Shown here: positions 53,401-60,935 of the stretch, one piece after another
Layout: every line of letters begins with the position of its first letter
Numbering within the stretch: the first letter of the stretch is position 1
DNA from: an uncultured Chitinophagaceae bacterium
GTDB taxonomy: Bacteria > Bacteroidota > Bacteroidia > Chitinophagales > Chitinophagaceae
Assembly: GCA_936908745.1 (NCBI GenBank)
Contig: CAKZFX010000015.1
Span: 186,001-250,000 of the forward strand
Reading direction: 5' to 3'
Length of the DNA: 64,000 nucleotides
Translations under genes and position numbers: made by a program
Notes under the pieces: generated by a model
What the model saw: only the letters and a program-made list of their open reading frames with translations
Database searches by the model: none
Told to the model about the DNA's origin: nothing

Positions 53401-54310
53401 CCCTTTTCAAACGGATTATATACAGTTAGAATCAGGGCGCATCGAAGCAGGGCCTTTTGATATCAATACTTATTTGAACGATACGGTTATACAGGCAGGT
53501 TCTGTTCGTATCGGTCAATTAAAGCTGGATGATTACCGCGACAACCGTTATCCTTTCGAGGCAGGCGTTCGTAAACCGCTGTGGGCAGAACTGGTAACAA
53601 AGATACCGGTGCGTTTATCGGTTGATAGCATTATCGTTACTAACAGCGAAGTGCGTTATGAAGAGATCAATCCCAGGCAAAACGAGTCCGTGGCTATTCC
53701 TGTTAATCGTATGCAGGTAACGGTTTCCCCTGTTAAGAATTTTGATTTAAAGCCAACCGACAGTCTCTCTATTCATGCATCGGCTTATATACTGGATACG
53801 ATTGGCATCAACCTGCATATAAAGCAATCGTATACCGATTCGCTGCAAGGGTTCACATTGGCGATCAATGGACGACCGACTGATTTGAGAGTATTAAATG
53901 GCGTATTGATGCCGCTGGCAAAGGCCCAGCTCCGCAGCGGACACCTGGATACCTTAAGCATATTTGTAAGGGCCAATGATCAACTGGCTTTTGGCGATGC
54001 CGAATTTTATTATAAGGATATAAAAGTGTTGTTGTTTAAAAAACCCGACAGCAAGGGCCATCGTAGACCCAATAAGTTCCTGAGCTTTTTGGCCAACACA
54101 TTTGTCATCCGCAATAATAACAGCAAGAAAGACTACACCGTATTTTATGTACGTAACCAGGACCGTTCATCTATCAATTATCTCGTGAAAATTTTGCTGA
54201 GCGGCGCTACCAATACCCTGCTTTCTAAAAAAGATAAGAAAGTGCTGAAGAAATATAAAAGGGAAGTGGAGAAGCGGAACCTGCCTGTTTTCCTGATCGA
54301 AGCTGACTAA
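50459..54310 (+). CDS. AsmA/DUF748-like giant envelope protein
   Basis: A protein of about 1283 residues with one N-terminal membrane anchor (ALKIVGIVVGCLLVLLTAFH) and a very long periplasmic region. Its style fits the AsmA/DUF748 superfamily of bridge-like lipid-transfer proteins: VKNFKFNWFSKKMALEDAVF near the anchor and many repeating amphipathic beta segments. The C-terminus is basic (LLSKKDKKVLKKYKREVEKR). No ATG precedes the membrane anchor in this frame. TTG 50459 is taken as the start, TTG 50405 inside array H9 is possible, and an ATA at 50474 would also fit the N-terminus. An envelope-assembly or lipid-transport role is by family analogy only. Confidence 0.82.
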   Translation: MTAIRIRKKALKIVGIVVGCLLVLLTAFHFWLVHHAEEVIQDFVESRTKGKLKLEVKNFKFNWFSKKMALEDAVFYTPDSLNVPTAYRLEVKKIKLTVRSIFSMIFDNRIGISKFSVEDPDITVTLVKPGPDKEKDENSSIPQEMGRFYNSIQDAISELEVKKFEILNGRFTLVNKINPSQLPVSIGKIDFHIDNFSVDDKKLTGKEKIFFSDNVVLKSRDQQILFPDGRHQLSYRKFRINLEQKIVEFDSCTVAALKTDSSATEFSIFFDELKMTNIDFDTLYRAEVIKADSVYATNPQFKLNIDLDQKKKKKQTQDLETIIRHLTGQLALNFVIVNNASFDINTIRNNNPSSFRSAGNNFEMQGLTINDDAKRPLRVKKFSMAIRNYENFLRDSLYALQFDSVHFNDDRIYLNNFSFQQLTGNKTTNSFTIPRFLLTGLSWNDLIFEQRLTARQAILLNPTINYTEPAERQRRNKNKSIFETLADMNQVIRLDDLNIVDGKINIKLNGGTEMKLDNATLSVESRSLLGSDKLSGIRRSVNNLNFSKGVFHINDYAIELNGVDYSGDKSKFRAASVNVVNDSRQIAARAETVSMNEILINENTGDVSVDGMQWEKASINVAALFTKRPVKGASFINLTDIHGKNTHVQLPVGGKQVTAFVNDLSATAFLMKPGENPIISELSLTGKDLSVTGKEESLSIADFSITDQQKALFKQLRYKAGSGGNSSDISIPSLSFVPYIQELISSHVKVNELVISQPEIRISNANNKTSVSKNFGLPHGAINKLVLEQPLIHFSQQYDSSKVELIWDGHLSKTNSVVLLDVNTSDASFSAKELYASVSNFILNKTPGRTFDAGKGEITALLQDISFTKNPDSTTNWKARLVSLDGKNFILDSLGSNYGSLAIKTAQLKDLSLSSSAVANIRKLVNENQRFKIEKITGGYTDKNNQFRWDNVAYDRSSKVFSADSFSFKPSLSKEAFAASRPFQTDYIQLESGRIEAGPFDINTYLNDTVIQAGSVRIGQLKLDDYRDNRYPFEAGVRKPLWAELVTKIPVRLSVDSIIVTNSEVRYEEINPRQNESVAIPVNRMQVTVSPVKNFDLKPTDSLSIHASAYILDTIGINLHIKQSYTDSLQGFTLAINGRPTDLRVLNGVLMPLAKAQLRSGHLDTLSIFVRANDQLAFGDAEFYYKDIKVLLFKKPDSKGHRRPNKFLSFLANTFVIRNNNSKKDYTVFYVRNQDRSSINYLVKILLSGATNTLLSKKDKKVLKKYKREVEKRNLPVFLIEAD

Positions 54311-54370
54311 GTATTTTATTGCCCACAGACAACATTCCTGATTTTCTGGTCAAAGCGGATTAAATGCTTT

Positions 54371-54434
54371 GTGGCCACAGAGGTAAGGAGAACGGCCGAG
54401 TATTTTCTCTGTGACACTCTGCCCCTCCGTGGCT
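54371..54434. repeat. CCACAGAG-type dispersed repeat, copy 3
   Basis: Core words GTGGCCACAGAGG, TTTTCTCTGTGACACTCTG and CTCCGTGGCTCTCCATGGCC in inverted arrangement, in the 200-bp gap between the AsmA-like gene and the fadB-like gene. CCCACAGACAA at 54322 may be an outlying piece. Confidence 0.55.
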
Positions 54435-54499
54435 CTCCATGGCCTGTTTTTTAATCCAAAAAACTCCTATCTTCGATTACAAATAGTTGCATAACTAAC

Positions 54500-54507
54500 T
54501 AATTTTG
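54500..54507 (+). promoter_or_regulatory. -7 box abutting the fadB-like start codon
   Basis: TAATTTTG, an exact consensus match, only four bases before the ATG at 54512. The transcript would be leaderless or nearly so. Confidence 0.4.
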
Positions 54508-54511
54508 TTAT

Positions 54512-56890
54512 ATGAAAAGAACGATTAAAAAAGTAGCTGTTTTAGGTTCTGGTGTAATGGGATCAAGGATAGCCTGTCATTTTGCAGGCGTGGGCGTGCA
54601 GGTGTTATTGCTGGATATTGTTCCTAAAGATGTACCGGCAGATGCCAAACCTGCGCTGAAGAATAAAATCGTGAACGATGCGTTGGCTGCCGCCATCAAA
54701 AGCAATCCCTCTCCTGTTTATCATAAAGACGTTATTAAAAAAATAACTACCGGCAATTTTGACGATAATATGAAAGATATCGCCGGTTGCGACTGGATCA
54801 TTGAAGTGGTGGTGGAGCGACTGGACATTAAGAAGATCGTGTATGAAAAAGTAGAGCAGTTCCGCAAAGCCGGTACGCTGATCACTTCCAATACTTCTGG
54901 TATTCCTATTCACATGCTGAGCGAAGGCAGAAGCGAGGATTTTAAAAAACATTTCTGTGGCACCCACTTTTTCAATCCTCCCCGCTATTTGCGTTTATTA
55001 GAGATCATTCCTACGCCTGATACTGATCCGGCCGTGACTGATTTCCTGATGAGCTATGGCGATTTATACCTGGGCAAAACAACCGTGTTGTGTAAAGACA
55101 CCCCGGCCTTTATCGCCAACCGTATCGGTGTATACAGCATCATGTCCATTTTTGGTTTAGTAGATAAAATGGGATTGACGATTGATGAGGTGGATGCATT
55201 GACAGGCCCGGTCATTGGCAGGCCTAAGTCGGCCACTTTCCGTACTGCTGACGTAGTGGGTATTGATACATTGGTAAAAGTGGCCAAAGGTGTGTATGAT
55301 AATTGTCCTACGGATGAAGCCAGGGAAAGCTTTGTTATTCCTGCATGGCTCAACACCGTTGTTGAAAATAACTGGCTTGGCGATAAAACAGGACAAGGAT
55401 TTTTTAAGAAAACAAAAGGCGCAGGCGGTGAAAAAGAGATCCTGACGCTTGACCTGAAAACGCTGGAGTATAAAGCAAGGGTAAAACCAAAGTTTGCTTC
55501 GCTGGAAGCTGCTAAACCGGTGGATGATTTGCAGCAGCGCATTAAAATGCTGTCGGCTGCGCAGGATAAGGCCGGTGAGTTTTATCGTCTCTTTCATTTT
55601 GGTTTGTTCTCCTATATTTCACACCGCATTCCCGAAATAAGTGACGAATTGTATCGTGTGGACGATGCGATGATGGCCGGCTTTGGCTGGGAGATCGGTG
55701 CTTTTGAAACATGGGATTTGCTGGGCGTGGAAAGAACAGTAAAAGCAATGAAAGAAGCTGGCTACGCTGTGGCACCATGGGTGGATGAAATGCTGGGCAA
55801 AGGCATAAAGTCATTCTACAAAGTAGAAAACGGCACACGCTATAGTTATGACCCCGCCTCACAATCGTATAAGGCATTGCCGGGTGGTGAAGCGTTTATC
55901 GTGATGAGCAATTACACGGATAAAACAGTGTGGAAAAATGGAAGTTGCAAACTGGTTGACCTCGGCGACGATGTGCTCGGCCTGCAATGGTTTACCAAAA
56001 TGGGGAGCATTGGCGGCGATGTATTAAGCGGCATCCAGGCAGCGATAGATAAAGCGGAAAAGAATTATAAAGGATTGGTGATTGCCAACGAAGGCCCTAA
56101 TTTTTCTGCGGGTGCCAACGTAGGTATGATTTTTATGCTGGCGATTGACCAGGAGTATGATGAACTGGATATGGCGATCCGTTTGTTTCAGAACACCATG
56201 ATGCGTGCACGATATTCTTCGGTTCCTGTGGTGGTGGCGCCGCATGGTTTGGCATTAGGTGGCGCTTGTGAACTGAGTTTGCATGCCGACAAATGCTGCC
56301 CGGCTGCTGAAACGTATACGGGTTTGGTGGAGTTGGGTGTTGGCCTGATTCCCGGCGGCGGGGGCACCAAAGAGTTTGTGTTAAGGGCTTCGGACGAAAT
56401 GCACGAAGATGAACCAGAAACCATTACATTAAAGAACCGCTTCCTGAATATCGCTACCGCAAAAGTGGCAACATCCGCGGCAGAAGGTTTCAGTTTGGGT
56501 ATATACAGAAAAGGATTGGATGAAGTGGTGATGAACCAGGGCAGAAGAGTGGCTGAAGCTAAAAAGTCGGTGATTGAAATTTTTGACAGTGGTTATACTG
56601 CACCTGTGCAGCGCAAAGATGTAAAAGTATTGGGACGTTCTGCTTTAGGCGCCTTATATGCCGGTATTCATGCAATGAAAACAGCCAATTATGCGACGGA
56701 GCATGACTCTGTAGTGGCGAAAAAGCTGGCTTATGTTATGTGCGGCGGTGATTTGAGTGAGCCTACATTGGTCTCTGAGCAGTATTTATTAGACCTGGAA
56801 AGAGAGGCTTTTCTTTCTCTCTGTGGCGAAAAGAAAACACTGGAAAGAATACAAAGCGTACTGAAAAGCGGGAGACCGATCCGTAATTAA
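54512..56890 (+). CDS. 3-hydroxyacyl-CoA dehydrogenase / enoyl-CoA hydratase fusion (FadB/FadN-like)
   Basis: A 792-residue two-enzyme protein of fatty acid beta-oxidation. The N-terminal NAD-dependent dehydrogenase has VAVLGSGVMGSRIACHFAG, SNTSGIPIHML, GTHFFNPPRYLRLLEIIP and the C-terminal dimerisation part. The second half is a crotonase: NEGPNFSAGANVGMIFML supplies the oxyanion hole and VELGVGLIPGGGGTKEF carries the catalytic Glu region. The dehydrogenase-first order is the FadN arrangement. No thiolase gene follows, although one often does; the next gene is a small unknown protein 24 bp downstream. Confidence 0.94.
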   Translation: MKRTIKKVAVLGSGVMGSRIACHFAGVGVQVLLLDIVPKDVPADAKPALKNKIVNDALAAAIKSNPSPVYHKDVIKKITTGNFDDNMKDIAGCDWIIEVVVERLDIKKIVYEKVEQFRKAGTLITSNTSGIPIHMLSEGRSEDFKKHFCGTHFFNPPRYLRLLEIIPTPDTDPAVTDFLMSYGDLYLGKTTVLCKDTPAFIANRIGVYSIMSIFGLVDKMGLTIDEVDALTGPVIGRPKSATFRTADVVGIDTLVKVAKGVYDNCPTDEARESFVIPAWLNTVVENNWLGDKTGQGFFKKTKGAGGEKEILTLDLKTLEYKARVKPKFASLEAAKPVDDLQQRIKMLSAAQDKAGEFYRLFHFGLFSYISHRIPEISDELYRVDDAMMAGFGWEIGAFETWDLLGVERTVKAMKEAGYAVAPWVDEMLGKGIKSFYKVENGTRYSYDPASQSYKALPGGEAFIVMSNYTDKTVWKNGSCKLVDLGDDVLGLQWFTKMGSIGGDVLSGIQAAIDKAEKNYKGLVIANEGPNFSAGANVGMIFMLAIDQEYDELDMAIRLFQNTMMRARYSSVPVVVAPHGLALGGACELSLHADKCCPAAETYTGLVELGVGLIPGGGGTKEFVLRASDEMHEDEPETITLKNRFLNIATAKVATSAAEGFSLGIYRKGLDEVVMNQGRRVAEAKKSVIEIFDSGYTAPVQRKDVKVLGRSALGALYAGIHAMKTANYATEHDSVVAKKLAYVMCGGDLSEPTLVSEQYLLDLEREAFLSLCGEKKTLERIQSVLKSGRPIRN

Positions 56891-56914
56891 TTTATCTTAG
56901 CCAAAATAAAAACC

Positions 56915-57277
56915 ATGCAAGCCACACTCGTTGATTTCGGGAAAGATTCGGTAGTGTATAATATTACCGGCACCGATAAAGCAGAACTGGAAAATAAACT
57001 CAATCTTTTCTTTTCATCGCAGGAGTTGCCGTTGAAGAAAGATAATGGCGATGAGCGAATTTACCAGAAGGGAAATAAAGTAATGCGCATCCTGTTTGGT
57101 GTGTTTGTAAAGTATTTTAAGGTAGTGGCTACTGTTAAACAGCAGGGCGAACTGTTTTCTGTGCGGCTGGTACGTGATATGGGTTTGGCGGCCTCCGGCG
57201 GATTGGTAGGCATCAAGAAGTCAAGAGACCGTTTTAATGAGCTTTCCGAAGCATTCAAAGCTCATTTCAACAGCTAA
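56915..57277 (+). CDS. Hypothetical protein
   Basis: A 120-residue soluble protein without signal peptide that I do not recognise. It starts MQATLVDFGKDSVVYNITGT, has a central VMRILFGVFVKYFKVVATVK segment that could be a short hydrophobic strand pair, and a basic helical end (GIKKSRDRFNELSEAFKAHF). It lies 24 bp behind the FadB-like gene and 22 bp before a terminator hairpin, so it is likely the last gene of that operon. Confidence 0.75.
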   Translation: MQATLVDFGKDSVVYNITGTDKAELENKLNLFFSSQELPLKKDNGDERIYQKGNKVMRILFGVFVKYFKVVATVKQQGELFSVRLVRDMGLAASGGLVGIKKSRDRFNELSEAFKAHFNS

Positions 57278-57299
57278 TTTTTTTAACAGGAAAAATAGT

Positions 57300-57333
57300 A
57301 AGCGTTAAGTAATTTACACTTAACGCTTTTTTT
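57300..57333 (+). terminator. Terminator that runs into the next start codon
   Basis: An 11-bp stem (AAGCGTTAAGT at 57300-57310 with ACTTAACGCTT at 57318-57328) and a run of T up to 57332. The ATG of the metzincin gene begins at 57334, directly after it. Confidence 0.8.
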
Positions 57334-58005
57334 ATGGGCACAGTTGAGTATTATAATAACACATTACTGATCACTTCACATATTGTCACCTATGGCAATG
57401 CAGCCGATGCGGCCGTTACCGAACAGATACGTGATGAAATAGAAACCTTATGGAATGAACCGAAAGGACGGATAGCTTTTAAAGACTCAATTTTCAATGT
57501 TGTTTTTAAAATCACCGCTGAATTTAAATGCGATATTGCTGATCTTGAAATTTTCCAGAATACGGATCCCCGCATTAATTATTTCCGCATCGAAGAGTTT
57601 GCACATGGCAATATTTCATTTGTAGATGGATTGGGTTGCAATACCGGCTATTTTAAACTGGAGAATTTATACAAAGGTTCCACTACGGCAGCGCATGAGT
57701 ATGGGCATACGTTAGGGCTGGAGCATCCGCACCAGTTGGACATAAGAGGCACCGGTATTCCGGGCATCATGTATCCAAGAGGTACATTGGTGGATGCACA
57801 GTTTCAATACAATCCCGGAGGAAAAGCTGGTGATAGCAGCAATGGCGGCACGATGCACCCGATGTACCGTAAGGTAAAACAGGAAGATATCGAAGATTTA
57901 AAACTGCATAAACTGTCGTTTGAAAACAATAGGGCTATCCTTGGCGAGTTTTCAAGCATCTGGCATCCTGATCACAAGGATATCAACCCCCGTGATTTTT
58001 ATTAA
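57334..58005 (+). CDS. Metzincin-type zinc metalloprotease, no signal peptide
   Basis: A 223-residue protein with the extended zinc motif HEYGHTLGLEH at residues 121-131 (His121, Glu122, His125, His131) and a Met-turn in GIPGIMYPRG (Met146), which place it among the metzincins near matrixin/M10-like forms. There is no signal peptide or propeptide, so location and activation are unclear. The start codon immediately follows the T-run of a terminator, leaving no room for a normal leader. Either the hairpin is read through or the gene is translated from an atypical transcript. Its 3' end overlaps the convergent gene by 4 bp. Confidence 0.83.
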   Translation: MGTVEYYNNTLLITSHIVTYGNAADAAVTEQIRDEIETLWNEPKGRIAFKDSIFNVVFKITAEFKCDIADLEIFQNTDPRINYFRIEEFAHGNISFVDGLGCNTGYFKLENLYKGSTTAAHEYGHTLGLEHPHQLDIRGTGIPGIMYPRGTLVDAQFQYNPGGKAGDSSNGGTMHPMYRKVKQEDIEDLKLHKLSFENNRAILGEFSSIWHPDHKDINPRDFY

Positions 58006-58922
58006 CTGAAAAAGCTGTCCAATGCTTTTTTTATAGACGGATAGCTGAACATGAATCCCGTTGCTTCTATTTTTTCAGCGCTGACGGTGGCGCTTTTTAG
58101 TATTTCCTGGCTTCTTTCTCCCAATACCAGTTTGAGTAAAAAAGCCGGAACAGGAAAAGGAATATAAAAACGCTTCCCTTTACTTCTGGCAAGTTGAATC
58201 ACTAAAGCTTTGTTGCTGACAGGCTGCGGCGCCACAGCGTTGTAAACGCCTTTCATTTCTTCTTTTTCAATTGCTGCTATATACATCGCTGCAAGATCAT
58301 CCATATGAACCCAGCTTATGATTTGCTTCCCGTTGCCCATATACGCTGCCACATTTACTGCAAGCGGTTTAGCAAATTCCTGTAAAGCGCCGCCATCAGG
58401 GCTTAACACAATACCGATGCGGAAGATGACCAGGCGTTTATTGAGTTGAGTAACCGGCTGAATACTTTCTTCCCATAACCGGCAAACATCAGAAAGAAAG
58501 CCGGCAGCGGGTGCATCAGTTTCAACAAAAGCCGTAGAACGATCCGCATCTTCTCCATAGTAGCCAATAGCCGATGTGCTGATAACGGCTTTTACTTTAT
58601 TAGGGTAGTCAGTCAATGCCTTTACCAGCAATTCTGAACTTTTGACACGGCTGTCAATGATTTCCCTCCTTCTTTTCTCCGTCCATTTTTTTTCTATCAC
58701 AGAGGCGCCGGCAAGGTGGATAATATAGTCTGCTTTGCCGATGGCTTCTTTATCTATTTCTTCTTTTTCGATATCCCATGTGGCATAGGACAACGCCGGG
58801 TGATCGCTCTTTTTGCCCTGGCTTCTGCCCAGGATAATGACCGCATAACCCTTCGCCAGCAATGCCTTTGACAAGGCTGTGCCTACCAAACCTGATCCCC
58901 CTGTTATTATTATTGTTACCAT
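58002..58922 (-). CDS. TIGR01777 family NAD-dependent epimerase/oxidoreductase
   Basis: A 306-residue short-chain dehydrogenase-like protein of the YfcH/TIGR01777 group. The nucleotide-binding motif is ITGGSGLVGTALSKALLAKG, followed by ADYIIHLAGASVIEKKWTEK and VISTSAIGYYGEDADRS with the Tyr of the YxxxK position displaced as in this family. KQIISWVHMDDLAAMYIAAI and the C-terminal DUF1731-like end are typical. The substrate is unknown. It is a single gene, convergent with the metzincin gene. Confidence 0.9.
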   Translation of the reverse strand: MVTIIITGGSGLVGTALSKALLAKGYAVIILGRSQGKKSDHPALSYATWDIEKEEIDKEAIGKADYIIHLAGASVIEKKWTEKRRREIIDSRVKSSELLVKALTDYPNKVKAVISTSAIGYYGEDADRSTAFVETDAPAAGFLSDVCRLWEESIQPVTQLNKRLVIFRIGIVLSPDGGALQEFAKPLAVNVAAYMGNGKQIISWVHMDDLAAMYIAAIEKEEMKGVYNAVAPQPVSNKALVIQLARSKGKRFYIPFPVPAFLLKLVLGERSQEILKSATVSAEKIEATGFMFSYPSIKKALDSFFS

Positions 58923-59077
58923 AGGTTGTTTTGTGTAGTCTTACAAAGAAAAGGCCGGATTAGCCCTATTCGTTTATCCCTTGATTTTGATAGTTTATCC
59001 CCTGCCCTGTGCAACTTAACTATTTTCTTATGTTGAATTTTTAAAAGAATTATCTTCATCAAAACTAAACGCAAATT

Positions 59078-60004
59078 ATGAGTTCAGTTCTTTCTATTCA
59101 AAACATCAGTAAAAACTACGGTTTTGTCCGTGCGTTGAATGATGTTTCATTTGAAGTGCCCAAAGGAAGCGTTTTTGGCATCCTTGGCCCCAACGGCAGT
59201 GGTAAGACCACGTTGCTCGGTATTGTAATGGACATCCTTAAAGCGACCAATGGTAAGTTCTTATGGAATGGCCAGCCAGGCAGCAGCAATGAAATGCGCA
59301 AGCAAATAGGTACGCTGCTGGAAACCCCCAATTTTTATCATTACCTCAGTGGTCAAAAAAACCTTGAAATCGCCGCGGCGATCAAAGAAAGAGGTAAAGA
59401 TGATATCCCAAAAGTATTGGAGCGTGTCAATCTCTCCCAACGCAAAGACTCAAAGTTCAGCACCTATTCATTAGGTATGAAGCAACGTTTGGCGATTGCT
59501 TCCACTCTATTAGGCGATCCCGATATTTTAGTGTTTGATGAGCCGACGAATGGTTTGGACCCGGCTGGTATTGCCGAGATCAGGGAGCTGATGAAAGAGC
59601 TGAACCGCCAGGGCAAGACGATCATCATGGCCAGCCATATTTTGGACGAAGTAGAGAAGGTTTGTACACACGTTGCCATTATTCAGAAAGGTGTATTAAA
59701 AACAGTCGGCACGGTACAGGAAGTATTGAATGCAGCACCCGTGGATAAAGCAGTGACCGTGGAAGTAGAACTGGCTTCTGACAATTTATCATTGCTGGAA
59801 GAAACCGTCAGGTCAATGCCGGGCATTCTTAGTGTTGAAAACACCGGCTCTTCATTGCATATTGAAGCAGCGGAGAATATTGCAAGCGCCGCTATCAATA
59901 AGTATTGCTTTGATAAAGGCATTGTGCTCAGTCAACTGAACCTGAAGAAAAAATCATTGGAAAAACGCTTCCTTGAGATCACAGGTGGAAAAAGCGACCG
60001 TTAA
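59078..60004 (+). CDS. ABC transporter ATP-binding protein
   Basis: A 308-residue ATPase with Walker A GPNGSGKTTLLG (about residues 38-49), the signature YSLGMKQRLAI, Walker B ILVFDEPTNGLDPAG and the H-loop MASHILDEVEK. A C-terminal region of about 80 residues follows, as in NatA/CcmA-type export ATPases. It works with the permease encoded 33 bp downstream. The substrate is not evident. Confidence 0.93.
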   Translation: MSSVLSIQNISKNYGFVRALNDVSFEVPKGSVFGILGPNGSGKTTLLGIVMDILKATNGKFLWNGQPGSSNEMRKQIGTLLETPNFYHYLSGQKNLEIAAAIKERGKDDIPKVLERVNLSQRKDSKFSTYSLGMKQRLAIASTLLGDPDILVFDEPTNGLDPAGIAEIRELMKELNRQGKTIIMASHILDEVEKVCTHVAIIQKGVLKTVGTVQEVLNAAPVDKAVTVEVELASDNLSLLEETVRSMPGILSVENTGSSLHIEAAENIASAAINKYCFDKGIVLSQLNLKKKSLEKRFLEITGGKSDR

Positions 60005-60036
60005 TTCAATTAATCTACTACAAAACTCATTTTTAT

Positions 60037-60819
60037 ATGCTAAAGAATCTGCAAATAGAATGGATGAAGATCAAGAATTACCGGGTATTCCAGGTGTTCT
60101 CGGTATTGTATATGCTCGGCATCCTTGTTATCATCTATATTTTCTATAAAATCTACACACAACTGACAGGGCGTTTAACAGGTCGTGATGACAGTGATCT
60201 GTTTCGTTTGTTTTCAGAAGACTCTATCTGGACAACCACCTGTTTTGCCACGAGTTTTCTCTTGTACCTGCCGGGTATGGTAATCATTAATCTCTTTATC
60301 AACGAGGTTAATTTTAAAACACACAGGCAGAATATTATCGACGGCTGGAAAAGAGAAACTTTCATTTACACTAAGATCAGTTTGATCGCCTGTGTATCGG
60401 TAGTTGTAACGATCATGAATTTGTTCGCAGGTCTTATTATGTGCAGCGTAACGAATACAACTTTCTCAATTGCATCTGCCGCGCCGGTTTTAGGACTTTG
60501 CTTTGTGCAGACATTTGTTTATATGATGTTTGCCCTGTTACTGGCGACTTTTTTCCGCAGAAGCGGTATCGCCATTATTGTATTCTTTATTTATGGATTG
60601 ATCCTTGAGTTCCTGTTGATGTGGATCGTCTGGAAAATAGCTCCGGGTGCGCAGCATTTCCTGCCATTACAGGTAGCGGATTCCTTGATCCTCTTCCCGG
60701 GAATGGACGGCTTATATTTAAGTAAACCGGGCACACCTGTTATGCTGGCTGGTGCGCTGGCTTTCGCTGGTCTTTACATCTACCTGACGGTAAGAAAGTA
60801 CAAGTACGACGATCTTTAA
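60037..60819 (+). CDS. ABC-2 type transporter permease
   Basis: A 260-residue integral membrane protein with six predicted helices, including VFQVFSVLYMLGILVIIYIF, TSFLLYLPGMVIINLFINEV and FVQTFVYMMFALLLATFF. It starts LQIEWMKIKNYR, a typical beginning of ABC-2 permeases that partner a stand-alone ATPase. Second gene of the exporter operon, ended by the hairpin at 60854. Confidence 0.88.
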   Translation: MLKNLQIEWMKIKNYRVFQVFSVLYMLGILVIIYIFYKIYTQLTGRLTGRDDSDLFRLFSEDSIWTTTCFATSFLLYLPGMVIINLFINEVNFKTHRQNIIDGWKRETFIYTKISLIACVSVVVTIMNLFAGLIMCSVTNTTFSIASAAPVLGLCFVQTFVYMMFALLLATFFRRSGIAIIVFFIYGLILEFLLMWIVWKIAPGAQHFLPLQVADSLILFPGMDGLYLSKPGTPVMLAGALAFAGLYIYLTVRKYKYDDL

Positions 60820-60853
60820 GAAAGACCAGTTCTTCTTAAAAAGAGATTAATAA

Positions 60854-60901
60854 ATGTTCTGCAACCCTGTTTTTAACAGTATTGCAGAACATTTTCTTTT
60901 T
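60854..60901 (+). terminator. Terminator of the second ABC exporter operon
   Basis: ATGTTCTGCAA pairs with TTGCAGAACAT around a longer loop and is followed by TTTTCTTTTT. Confidence 0.85.
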
Positions 60902-60935
60902 GGATAGTTTTAGATTTATATTCAAACCGGGTGTT

